NCBI GenBank assembly: GCA_024643505.1
Contig: JAHEMW010000004.1
Coordinates: 1-39,625 of the forward strand
Source of the DNA: Demequinaceae bacterium
Lineage (GTDB): Bacteria > Actinomycetota > Actinomycetes > Actinomycetales > Demequinaceae
Length of the DNA: 39,625 bases
Direction: 5' to 3'
In this document: positions 24,218 through 31,245 of the stretch, piece after piece
Layout of the letters: each line of letters opens with the position of its first letter
How positions within the stretch are numbered: the stretch's first letter is position 1
The notes under the pieces: model-generated
Seen by the model: only the letters and a program-made list of their open reading frames with translations
Database searches by the model: none
What the model was told of the DNA's origin: nothing
Made by a program: the position numbers and the translations under genes

Positions 24218-25167
24218 AGGCAATGCGGGGGATAGGGGCGGTATTTGTCGCCTTTCTCGGGGTCCTGCTCGTCGTCACGTGGTCGCTCAGCGCCAAGACT
24301 GCGAGCGCCATCGAGGACGGAACTGCGGCCCGTAACCTGACGGCAGAGTTGCTCGCCGCACCAGAAGTGACGGACTTCGCCGCCAGTCGAATCCAGACTG
24401 CGCTCGACGAGCAGTTGTCTGACTCCCGGCTTGGACCGCTTCTGAGTATTTTCGCTCAACAGATCCACGACGGACTGGTGCAGGTACTGAGTTCGGACTT
24501 CGTCACTGGGGCGGTAGCAACCAGCGCCGGAAAGGTCGCTGATCAACTCACGGCGGCGCTCACGACGCGCGACCGGCCGGCTGGCGCGTTCGTCGTGGCG
24601 CTCGACCTCTCCGAGCGCCTCAACGATAGGCTCGATCAGATTCCGCTCGTCGGCCCGCTTCTACCATCGGTGACGCTCCCCACTGTTGAGGTGGAAGTGA
24701 TCGACGCCGCCACGATCGACGGGGTGCGCGCCACCTACGCGGCGGTGAAATTCGCGTCGGTGTGGTTCCTCTGGTTTGGCCTCCTGCTCATCGGACTAGC
24801 CGCGTGGCTCGCGCGGCATCGGCGCTGGTACGCGATCCAGGTCGCTGCCGGGATCGCACTGCTCGCCGTCGGCATCGCGTTGACCCTCGGTCGATACGGA
24901 CCGTCTGCCGTTGCCAAGGTCATGCCGGGCGGGCCCGACGGGGGGGCGGGCGTGTTCGTCACGCAATTCGTGTCAGATAACGCGGTCGCGCCGATCGCGA
25001 ACGTGTTGTTCACTCTTGCGCTCACGGCGCTCGTGCTCGCCGCACTGTTTACCCTCGCCGCGCGTCAACTCGCGAAGGACCCAGCCCGACGCTGGTGGCA
25101 ATCGGTGAAGGACCGAGTCTCGCGGTGGTTTGGGCGGGACGGCGCGGGCGAACCAGCGAGCCCCTAG
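24214..25167 (+). CDS. Hypothetical membrane protein coupled to glnE (paralog 2)
   Basis: A 317-residue protein of unknown function with the same plan as the preceding gene: membrane segment near residues 5-25 (GIGAVFVAFLGVLLVVTWSL), an external helical region containing ERLNDRLDQIPLVGPLLP (the shared motif), then three membrane segments (FLWFGLLLIGLAAWLA, VAAGIALLAVGIALTLG, NVLFTLALTALVLAALFTLA) and a basic tail KDRVSRWFGRD. The GTG at 24214 overlaps the preceding stop (GTGA) and has GAGGAG 6 nt upstream. The track start at 24127 would add an implausible run of arginines read from another frame. It ends the glnA2-glnE unit and converges on the LacI-type regulator. Confidence 0.7.
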   Translation: MKAMRGIGAVFVAFLGVLLVVTWSLSAKTASAIEDGTAARNLTAELLAAPEVTDFAASRIQTALDEQLSDSRLGPLLSIFAQQIHDGLVQVLSSDFVTGAVATSAGKVADQLTAALTTRDRPAGAFVVALDLSERLNDRLDQIPLVGPLLPSVTLPTVEVEVIDAATIDGVRATYAAVKFASVWFLWFGLLLIGLAAWLARHRRWYAIQVAAGIALLAVGIALTLGRYGPSAVAKVMPGGPDGGAGVFVTQFVSDNAVAPIANVLFTLALTALVLAALFTLAARQLAKDPARRWWQSVKDRVSRWFGRDGAGEPASP

Positions 25168-25169
25168 AT

Positions 25170-25197
25170 CTGACGGCGCGGACAACGCCGAGGTCAG
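25170..25197. terminator. Hairpin between convergent genes, possible bidirectional terminator
   Basis: CTGAC-GGCG pairs with CGCC-(GAG bulge)-GTCAG around a 7-nt loop, in the 26-bp gap between the glnE unit and the LacI gene. It has no T-tract on either side, so its strength is uncertain. Confidence 0.35.
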
Positions 25198-26252
25198 CCT
25201 GAGCTGCGCGTGACCAGTTCCACGGGCAACACGATGTGTTGCGCGCCTGTCAGATCGGGGATCGCCGGGTCCGGTGGCAGGGTCACATCTGGGCGATGGC
25301 GGGCTAGAAACAAGCGCACCATTGCTCGGCCCTGAAGAACGGGATCCTGCCGAACGGTGGTGAGAGGTGGATCCATGGTCGGCGCAAAGGGGCTGTCGTC
25401 GAATCCCACGAGCGCGACGTCCTCGGGAACCTTCCGTCCCGTTTTGCGCAAGGCGATGAGTGCCCCCATGGCCGTGAGGTCTGAGGCCGCGAAGATTGCG
25501 TCGATGGCTGGCACTCGCTCAAGGAGCCGCGTGGCCGCAGCGGTTCCCCCCTCGACCGTGAAGTCTCCCTGCTCCACGCAGTCCGGGCGAAAGGCGTCGC
25601 CGAGGCCGTCGACAAATCCCTGCAGCCGGTCGACTCCGGCGGGCATGTCGAGTGGTCCGGTGATCGTGCCGATCGTGCGGCGACCGGCGTCGACCAAGTG
25701 CCGAGCGGCGATCGTTGCGCCGAACACGTTCTCATTGTCCACATACGGGGGGTTGAGATCGGGCTGGGTTGGCCGACCTCCAATGATGAAGGGGATTCCC
25801 AGGCGAGTGAGTTCGGCCGGCAGCGGATCGACGCCTGTGTGCTCGGAGATGAGCATGACTCCGTCTACCGGCGAGGCCGCGAGGAATGTGCGAACACGCT
25901 CGAAGTCTGCTTGCGACTGCGCCATCAGCAGGACGACCTGGAGGCCCGCCCTCGTGGCCTCCTGCGTCACCCCACGGATAATGCCGCTAAAGAACGGGTC
26001 GCCGAACACGCGCTCGTCGGACTCTGACGCGAGCACCGCGATCGTGTCGGACCGGCGCGTCATGAGCGAGCGGGCGGCACGATTGGGGACGTACCCAAGT
26101 TCCTCGACTGCCTGCTCTACTCGTTCGCGCAGATCGAGTGAGACCTTGGGGTCCGAGTTCACTACTCGCGAAACGGTTGCGCGCGAGACGCCTGACCTGG
26201 CGGCGACGTCCTCCAGGTTTGGCGGGCGTCGTGCTTGCGTGGACTCGCGCAC
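25194..26252 (-). CDS. LacI-family repressor (CebR/CelR-like)
   Basis: A 352-residue regulator with an N-terminal LacI helix-turn-helix (NLEDVAARSGVSRATVSRVV, residues 12-31), hinge helix NRAARSLMTRR near 57-67, and a periplasmic-binding-protein-like effector domain (GDPFFSGIIRGV, ISEHTG, VDNENVFG, FAASDLTAMGAL, VGFDDSPFAPTMDPPLTTV). It closes the binding protein-permease-permease-GH1 operon, the place where the cellobiose regulators CebR (Streptomyces) and CelR (Thermobifida) are often found. The twin TGAGAGCGCTCTCA palindromes at the operon promoter differ from the known CebR/CelR operator TGGGAGCGCTCCCA by one symmetric pair. It is therefore very likely the repressor of this operon, and of itself if cotranscribed. 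The GTG at 26252 has a G-rich Shine-Dalgarno (AGGGGGG). Confidence 0.92.
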   Translation of the reverse strand: MRESTQARRPPNLEDVAARSGVSRATVSRVVNSDPKVSLDLRERVEQAVEELGYVPNRAARSLMTRRSDTIAVLASESDERVFGDPFFSGIIRGVTQEATRAGLQVVLLMAQSQADFERVRTFLAASPVDGVMLISEHTGVDPLPAELTRLGIPFIIGGRPTQPDLNPPYVDNENVFGATIAARHLVDAGRRTIGTITGPLDMPAGVDRLQGFVDGLGDAFRPDCVEQGDFTVEGGTAAATRLLERVPAIDAIFAASDLTAMGALIALRKTGRKVPEDVALVGFDDSPFAPTMDPPLTTVRQDPVLQGRAMVRLFLARHRPDVTLPPDPAIPDLTGAQHIVLPVELVTRSSG

Positions 26253-26288
26253 TGTCCCCCCTGGGCTATCCGTGCCAGCTCGTGCGGG

Positions 26289-26300
26289 CCATAGCTATGG
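26289..26300. repeat. 12-bp perfect palindrome over the beta-glucosidase stop codon
   Basis: CCATAGCTATGG is perfectly self-complementary and spans the TAG stop of the GH1 gene, 37 bp before the repressor start. It could be a small operator for separate control of the repressor gene, or chance. Confidence 0.35.
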
Positions 26301-27653
26301 TAGCCGGTTCGTCTGTGCGACCCGCGAGTACCACCTGGCGCTGTCTTTGGGGTGACGTTCGAGCGTCTCGTAGTCCACGTAGACGATTCCGAATCGCTTT
26401 GCGAAGCCGTGCGCCCACTCGAAGTTGTCCATGAGTGACCACGCGAAGTACCCGCGCACGTCGGCGCCACGCTCAATGGCATCGCGCACCGCTGAGAGGT
26501 GACCCTCGAGGTAGGCGACGCGTTCGGCGTCGGCAACTGTTCCGTCGGCACGCAGGACGTCAGGGTACGCAGCGCCATTCTCCGTGATGAACAGCGGCAC
26601 CCGGTATTCGGCTGACAAGCGCGTAAGGAGGTCGGCGATGCCCTGCGGGTACACCTCCCACTGCATGTCGGTAAGCGGCCCGCGAGGCTCAAGAATGGCG
26701 ACGCCCGCGCTTCCCGGGTACGCGGGGCTACCCTCGCTCTCGGCATCGGCCGCAACGCGCATCGGCGAGTAGTAGTTGACCCCGAGCCAGTCAATCGGCT
26801 CGCCGATGATCTCTTCGTCGCCGTCGTGAAGGAATGCCCAATCGGTGATGCCCTGAGTGACATCGATGACGTCTGGCGCGTAGCCACCCCGCAGAATCGG
26901 ATCGAGAAAGATGCGGTTTTGCAGGCCGTCCATGACGCGCGCTGCGTCGCGGTCAGAGTCGTTGTCGACGAGAACGGGGGAGAGGTTGAGTGTGATGCCG
27001 AAGGTTTCGCCGTCTCTCGCGTCGGCGCGCATTGCTCGCGTCGCGAGCCCGTGACCCAACATCAAGTGATGCGCCGCCGCGAGCGATGCGGCGGGATCCT
27101 GACGACCGGGTGCATGCACGCCCGACGCGTAGCCGAGGAACGCGGAGCACCACGGTTCGTTGAGCGTCGACCACATGCTGACGCGGTCGTGGAGAGCCGC
27201 GTGAACGAGTGCCGCGTACTGCGCAAACCGTAGCGCTGTGTCACGCTCGGGCCATCCCCCCTTGTCTTCGAGTGCTTGCGGGAGGTCCCAGTGGTAGAGA
27301 GTCGCAGCTGGGGCGACGCCCCGAGCGAGCAGGTTGTCAACGAGTCGGTCGTAGAACGCGATTCCGGCGGCGTTCGCCGGCCCGGTGCCGTCCGGCTGGA
27401 TCCGAGGCCACGCGATGGAGAATCGGTACGCGTTCAGGCCGAGCGATGCGATCAGGTCTGAGTCTTCGTCGACCCGGTGGTAGTGGTCGGTCGCAACGTC
27501 GCCCGTGTCGCCTCCGACGATCTTTCCTGCAGTGTGGCTGAAGGTGTCCCAAATGGAGGCGCCGCGCCCGCCCGCCTTAACGGCGCCCTCGATCTGGTAG
27601 GACGCGGTCGCCGCACCCCAGACAAATCCTTCGGGAAATGTGCGTTCAGTCAT
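26295..27653 (-). CDS. GH1 beta-glucosidase
   Basis: A 452-residue cytosolic retaining glycoside hydrolase of family 1. The N-terminal signature FPEGFVWGAATASYQIEGA is present, the acid/base is Glu166 in TLNEPW, the nucleophile is Glu358 in FITENG, and YFAWSLMDNFEWAHGF forms the sugar-binding end. Full length for the family, with no signal peptide, so it hydrolyses imported beta-glucosides such as cellobiose inside the cell. The ATG at 27653 overlaps the permease stop as TAATG; the track start at 28079 lies in the permease gene. Its place in a CebEFG-type operon supports cello-oligosaccharide or other beta-glucoside use. Confidence 0.95.
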   Translation of the reverse strand: MTERTFPEGFVWGAATASYQIEGAVKAGGRGASIWDTFSHTAGKIVGGDTGDVATDHYHRVDEDSDLIASLGLNAYRFSIAWPRIQPDGTGPANAAGIAFYDRLVDNLLARGVAPAATLYHWDLPQALEDKGGWPERDTALRFAQYAALVHAALHDRVSMWSTLNEPWCSAFLGYASGVHAPGRQDPAASLAAAHHLMLGHGLATRAMRADARDGETFGITLNLSPVLVDNDSDRDAARVMDGLQNRIFLDPILRGGYAPDVIDVTQGITDWAFLHDGDEEIIGEPIDWLGVNYYSPMRVAADAESEGSPAYPGSAGVAILEPRGPLTDMQWEVYPQGIADLLTRLSAEYRVPLFITENGAAYPDVLRADGTVADAERVAYLEGHLSAVRDAIERGADVRGYFAWSLMDNFEWAHGFAKRFGIVYVDYETLERHPKDSARWYSRVAQTNRLP

Positions 27654-28573
27654 TAGCCCTTCACCGATCCTTGCATGATGCCCGAGACAAGCTGACGGCC
27701 TGCGAAGGCGAACAGCAGGATCAGCGGGATAGTTGCGATGGTCACGCCCGTCATGATGAGCGAGTAGTCCTTGAAGTACGACGCCTGCAGGAGTTGCAGC
27801 GCCACGGGCAGCGTCGGGTTGTCTGAACCGAGCACGATGAACGGCCAGAAGAAGTTGGTCCACGACGCGACGAATGTGAACAGGGCGAGCATTGCGGCTG
27901 CGGGCTTCGCTGCCGGCAGAGCGACGTACCAGAACGTTTTGAACAAGGAGCAGCCGTCGACCCTTGCTGCCTGAATGAGTTCTGCGGGCAGCGCTTCCTC
28001 GAAGTACTGCGTCATCCAGAACACGCCGAACGCCGTCACCATGCCCGGGACAATGACCGCGATGAGTTTCCCGGTCCACCCAATCTCAGACATAAGAATG
28101 AACAGCGGCACCACACCAAGTTGCGTCGGCACCGCCATGGTGGCGATCACGAACACGAGTAGCCCGCGGCGACCTTTGAAGCGCAACTTGGCAAACGCGA
28201 ACCCCGCCAATGTTGCGAAGAACACCACCGACAGGGACGTCACGACGGCGACGATCACGGAGTTGCCGACGGACTGCCAGAACTTGATGTCTGACCCGAG
28301 GACGCGCGAGACGTTCTCGATGAAGTGCCCGCCGGGGATGAGCGAGGGGATCGGATTCTGCGCGATCGTTGGCGCATCCGACGACGACAGCAAGAACGTG
28401 TAATACAGCGGGAAGGCGGCGATCACCAACGTGAAGCCAAGCACGACGTACGTGAGCCAGCGCGGACGCCGGTCCGGGCCGACTCCCGCCGACGAGTCCT
28501 TACGCAGTTGGCGCTCGGCGTACCGTGCGGCGCCCTTGCCAGCAGTTTGGGAGGTCACTCCAACCGAGCTCAC
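27653..28573 (-). CDS. Sugar ABC transporter permease, MalG/CebG type
   Basis: A 306-residue inner-membrane permease of the CUT1 group. About six hydrophobic segments are visible (WLTYVVLGFTLVIAAFPLYYTF first). The EAA loop that docks to the ATPase reads EALPAELIQAARVDGCSLFKTFWYVALPAAKPA. The GTG at 28573 overlaps the stop of the upstream permease (GTGA) and has AAGGAGG 5 nt upstream. The track start at 28750 would add His-rich sequence read from the other permease in the wrong frame. It pairs with the next gene to form the channel. Confidence 0.93.
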   Translation of the reverse strand: MSSVGVTSQTAGKGAARYAERQLRKDSSAGVGPDRRPRWLTYVVLGFTLVIAAFPLYYTFLLSSSDAPTIAQNPIPSLIPGGHFIENVSRVLGSDIKFWQSVGNSVIVAVVTSLSVVFFATLAGFAFAKLRFKGRRGLLVFVIATMAVPTQLGVVPLFILMSEIGWTGKLIAVIVPGMVTAFGVFWMTQYFEEALPAELIQAARVDGCSLFKTFWYVALPAAKPAAAMLALFTFVASWTNFFWPFIVLGSDNPTLPVALQLLQASYFKDYSLIMTGVTIATIPLILLFAFAGRQLVSGIMQGSVKG

Positions 28574-29556
28574 TTCTTCCTCCTTGGGGTGTGTGCACCC
28601 GTCGCCGCGATTCGTCGCGTGAGGGTGAAGTTGATGATTCCGATGATGATGATGATGAGGAAGAGGATCCACGCGACGGCGGATGCGCGGCCGAAGCTCT
28701 TTTGCGCGCCCCAACCCAGTTCGTAGAGGTACATCGTTGCCGTCATCCACTGACGGTCGGCGCCACCTTGCCCGGTTTGGTCGAACATCCGGGGCTCGTC
28801 GAAGATCTGTAGGCCGCCGATCGTCGACGTAATCACCACGAAGATGACCGTGGGTCTAATCATGGGAACCGTGACGGAGAAGAACTGGCGCATACGTCCG
28901 GCGCCGTCGATAACCGCCTGCTCGAAGAGGTCCTTCGGCACCGCCTGCATCGCCGCGAGCAAGATGAGCGTGTTGTAGCCCGTCCACCTGAAGTCGACCA
29001 TCGTCGCGATCGCGACGTGGCTTGCGAGGACGTCGGCATGCCAGCGGATCGGGCCGACTCCGACGATGTCGAGTACCGCGTTGATCATGCCGGACTGGTC
29101 TGCGAAGAGCTTAGAAAAGATGAGGCCGACGGCGACCGGCGCGACGACGAACGGCAGCAGAACTCCCATGCGCCAGAACGTCTTCGCGCGCAAGTTTGCA
29201 TTGAGCACGGCCGCCAGAAACATCGCGATGATGATCTGGGGCACAGACGACAGCAGGAAGATGCTCATCGTGTTGCGCAGGCCGGTCCAGAAGAGGTCCT
29301 GCTGCAGCACCGTCGTGAAGTTCTCGAACCCGACGAAGTCGCCCTTGCCGCCGATGAGGTTCCAGTCGTGCATCGAGACGTACGCGGTGTAGGCCAGCGG
29401 GAAGAGGCCGACGATCCCGAAGATGATGAAGAAGGGGGAGACGTACGCATATGGCGAGAACTTTGCGTCCCAGCTGCTGAGCCGCATGCGCCATGCGGAC
29501 CGCTCGCGGAATCCTGTGTGACCCGTCTCGCGGGGGTCCTGGGTGATGATTGCCAT
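28570..29556 (-). CDS. Sugar ABC transporter permease, MalF/CebF type
   Basis: A 328-residue CUT1 permease. Segments include YVSPFFIIFGIVGLFPLAYTAY, MSIFLLSSVPQIIIAMFLAAVLNA, and a terminal AVAWILFLIIIIIGIINF; the EAA loop reads EQAVIDGAGRMRQFFSVTVPMIRPT. The ATG at 29556 has GAGG 6 nt upstream. It is separated from the binding-protein gene by 126 bp containing a strong hairpin, and its stop overlaps the second permease start. Confidence 0.93.
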   Translation of the reverse strand: MAIITQDPRETGHTGFRERSAWRMRLSSWDAKFSPYAYVSPFFIIFGIVGLFPLAYTAYVSMHDWNLIGGKGDFVGFENFTTVLQQDLFWTGLRNTMSIFLLSSVPQIIIAMFLAAVLNANLRAKTFWRMGVLLPFVVAPVAVGLIFSKLFADQSGMINAVLDIVGVGPIRWHADVLASHVAIATMVDFRWTGYNTLILLAAMQAVPKDLFEQAVIDGAGRMRQFFSVTVPMIRPTVIFVVITSTIGGLQIFDEPRMFDQTGQGGADRQWMTATMYLYELGWGAQKSFGRASAVAWILFLIIIIIGIINFTLTRRIAATGAHTPRRKK

Positions 29557-29626
29557 GGTGATCCTCGTTGATCGTGAAGGGGGTTTGCGGCGGGCGGTGT
29601 CGGCGCCGAGAGGCGGCGTGGCCCTC

Positions 29627-29670
29627 TCATCCGGCGGCGGGCGTGGGGGTGGGTGCCCGCCGCCGGATGA
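29627..29670 (-). repeat. 16-bp perfect intercistronic hairpin after the binding-protein gene
   Basis: TCATCCGGCGGCGGGC (29627-29642) pairs without mismatch with GCCCGCCGCCGGATGA (29655-29670) around a 12-nt G-rich loop. It begins 12 bp past the binding-protein stop and lies 70 bp before the permease ATG. On the minus strand it is not followed by T residues, so it looks more like an mRNA-stabilising element that protects the upstream binding-protein message than a full terminator, as known for the malE-malF gap in E. coli. Confidence 0.75.
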
Positions 29671-29682
29671 CCGAGGTGGTGG

Positions 29683-30981
29683 TTAGCCGAGGGCCTTGAC
29701 GGCGTCCTCGAACTTCTTCCACGAGGTGGCGGCGTCGTCGGTGTTGTCGACGTCCACGCGGGTGAGGGCCTGCTGCATCGCGTCATTGATCGCGAAGTAG
29801 TTGGGTCCCTTGAATGGAGCCACGGTCACCGCTGCGGCGCGGCTCGCGAGGATCTCGCCGGTGGGGGCGTCCTGGAAGAACGCGTTCGTCTGCGACTTCA
29901 GCTCGTCGCTCGCGAGTGCCTCAACCTGGCTCGGGAACGTGCCCTTTGCCTTGAACGCCTTCAGCTGCTGCTCCGGAGCGGTGAGCCAGTTCGCGAGAGC
30001 CTTGGCCTCTGCCGGGTGCTCGCTCTGCGTGGGGACGGTGAGGAACGACCCGCCCCAGTTGCCGCCGCCGCCCGGGAAGACATCGGCGATGTCCCAGCCG
30101 GTGACGCCGGCCGCGTTGCCCTCGATGACGCCGAGCATCCATCCGGGGCAGATCATCGTCGCAAACCCATCGTTCTGGAACGCTGCGTTCCAGTCGTCGG
30201 TCCACTGCTGAGCGTGTGCGGACAGGCCGTCGTCAACCGCGGCCTTGAGAACTGAATCGTAGATCGCCTTCACGTCGGGGTTGTCGAGCGCGATGATCGT
30301 GCCATCGTTCTGCTCGTACGGCTGCGCGAGCTGGCCGATCATGCCCTGGTAGGTCGCTCCTGCGGAGTCCATCCATGGGACGCCGGTGCCGGCTTTTGCG
30401 AACTCACGACCGACCTCGAAGTACGTGTCCCACGTCGCGCCAGCGCCACCCAGGAGTGCCGCGACCTCTGTGCGGTCGCTCGGCAGGCCAGCGGCCTCGA
30501 ACAGGTCTCCGCGGTAGCAGATTCCTTCTGGGCCAATGTCCGTGCCGTATCCCATGAGGACGCCGTCCGGGGTGGTCGCCTGGGCGACCTTCCACGGAAG
30601 CCAGCGTCCCTCGACAGACGCGTCGGTCAGGTCGTTGAACTTGTCGGGGTACTGCATGAGTTCAGGCAACCAGTCGACCTCGATGGCTTCGATGTCGGAC
30701 AAACCCGAGCCCGCGGCGAGGCGAGTGTTGAGGTTGTCGCGCGCCTCGTTGGAGGTGGCGGCCTTCTTGTGGTTGACAGTGATGTTCGGGTTGAGATCCA
30801 TGTACTCCTGGATCAGATCGTCATAACCGAACTCGTTGAATGTGGCGACCGTCAGGGTGATCGGCCCGTCATCAGGGGCGGTGCTCGGGTCTCCGGAGCT
30901 GCTCGAGCATCCGGTGGCGGTAAGCGCAACGCCGGCGAGGCCAGCTGTGAGCGCGAGCCACGACTTCTTCGTTGTGTGCAC
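29683..30981 (-). CDS. Sugar ABC transporter substrate-binding lipoprotein
   Basis: A 432-residue extracytoplasmic binding protein of the CUT1/family 1 type. From the GTG at 30981 the N-terminus is MHTTKKSW, then a hydrophobic stretch and the lipobox TATGC, with Cys25 as the lipidated residue, followed by a Ser-rich linker. The mature part has ITLTVATFNEFGYDDLIQEY, DIEAIEVDWLPELM, FQNDGFATMICPGWMLGVIEG and WDIADVFPGGGGNWGG, all typical of these proteins. An in-frame ATG at 31002 is the alternative start, but it would put three acidic or basic residues ahead of a normal signal peptide. It is the first gene of the operon. The likely ligand is a beta-gluco-oligosaccharide, judged from the GH1 gene and the operator. 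Confidence 0.92.
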   Translation of the reverse strand: MHTTKKSWLALTAGLAGVALTATGCSSSSGDPSTAPDDGPITLTVATFNEFGYDDLIQEYMDLNPNITVNHKKAATSNEARDNLNTRLAAGSGLSDIEAIEVDWLPELMQYPDKFNDLTDASVEGRWLPWKVAQATTPDGVLMGYGTDIGPEGICYRGDLFEAAGLPSDRTEVAALLGGAGATWDTYFEVGREFAKAGTGVPWMDSAGATYQGMIGQLAQPYEQNDGTIIALDNPDVKAIYDSVLKAAVDDGLSAHAQQWTDDWNAAFQNDGFATMICPGWMLGVIEGNAAGVTGWDIADVFPGGGGNWGGSFLTVPTQSEHPAEAKALANWLTAPEQQLKAFKAKGTFPSQVEALASDELKSQTNAFFQDAPTGEILASRAAAVTVAPFKGPNYFAINDAMQQALTRVDVDNTDDAATSWKKFEDAVKALG

Positions 30982-31072
30982 AGCTACTTCTTTCTCTCTC
31001 ATGCACGGCGGATCCGTGTCCTGTTCGCGAACATGGGGATCACGCCCGCGATCTTTCTCCTGACGACCGCGG

Positions 31073-31094
31073 GGCCCGTGCGGTGCCACGGGCC
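31073..31094 (-). repeat. 8-bp perfect hairpin in the sugar-operon leader
   Basis: GGCCCGTG and CACGGGCC pair around a 6-nt loop, about 40-60 nt into the predicted transcript and about 90 nt before the coding start. It is followed by AGGAG on the minus strand. No T-tract follows, so it is a leader structure of unknown role. Confidence 0.45.
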
Positions 31095-31108
31095 TGACGC
31101 CGTCGTCG

Positions 31109-31136
31109 TGAGAGCGCTCTCATGAGAGCGCTCTCA
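31109..31136. promoter_or_regulatory. Two tandem perfect 14-bp LacI/CebR-type operators
   Basis: TGAGAGCGCTCTCA occurs twice with no base between (31109-31122 and 31123-31136). Each copy is a perfect palindrome with the central CG step typical of LacI-family sites, and differs from the CebR/CelR operator TGGGAGCGCTCCCA by one symmetric pair. They start 1 bp after the -10 hexamer and cover the predicted transcription start, so a bound repressor would block initiation. Likely ligand: the product of 25194-26252. Confidence 0.88.
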
Positions 31137-31137
31137 C

Positions 31138-31166
31138 AGTATGTACCCGTCTCCCGATGGTGTCAA
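31138..31166 (-). promoter_or_regulatory. Sigma-A-type promoter of the sugar operon
   Basis: On the minus strand TTGACA (31166-31161) is a perfect -35, followed after exactly 17 bp by CATACT (31143-31138), which matches the -10 at five of six bases. The predicted start is near 31131, inside the first operator. This is the most consensus-like promoter in the window, as expected for a repressor-controlled operon. Confidence 0.8.
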
Positions 31167-31245
31167 GCGATGGCACCTCACGCGTCAAAACGTCGCGCCC
31201 GATCGCGGCTAAGGAGCTCGCTGTGGCGGACCGGGCCCGCGCTTG

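Noticed and set aside
28574-28750. His-rich N-terminal extension (HHHHH) of the second permease
   Set aside because: It is the first permease's Ile-rich C-terminus read in another frame; the GTG at 28573 with AAGGAGG is the start.
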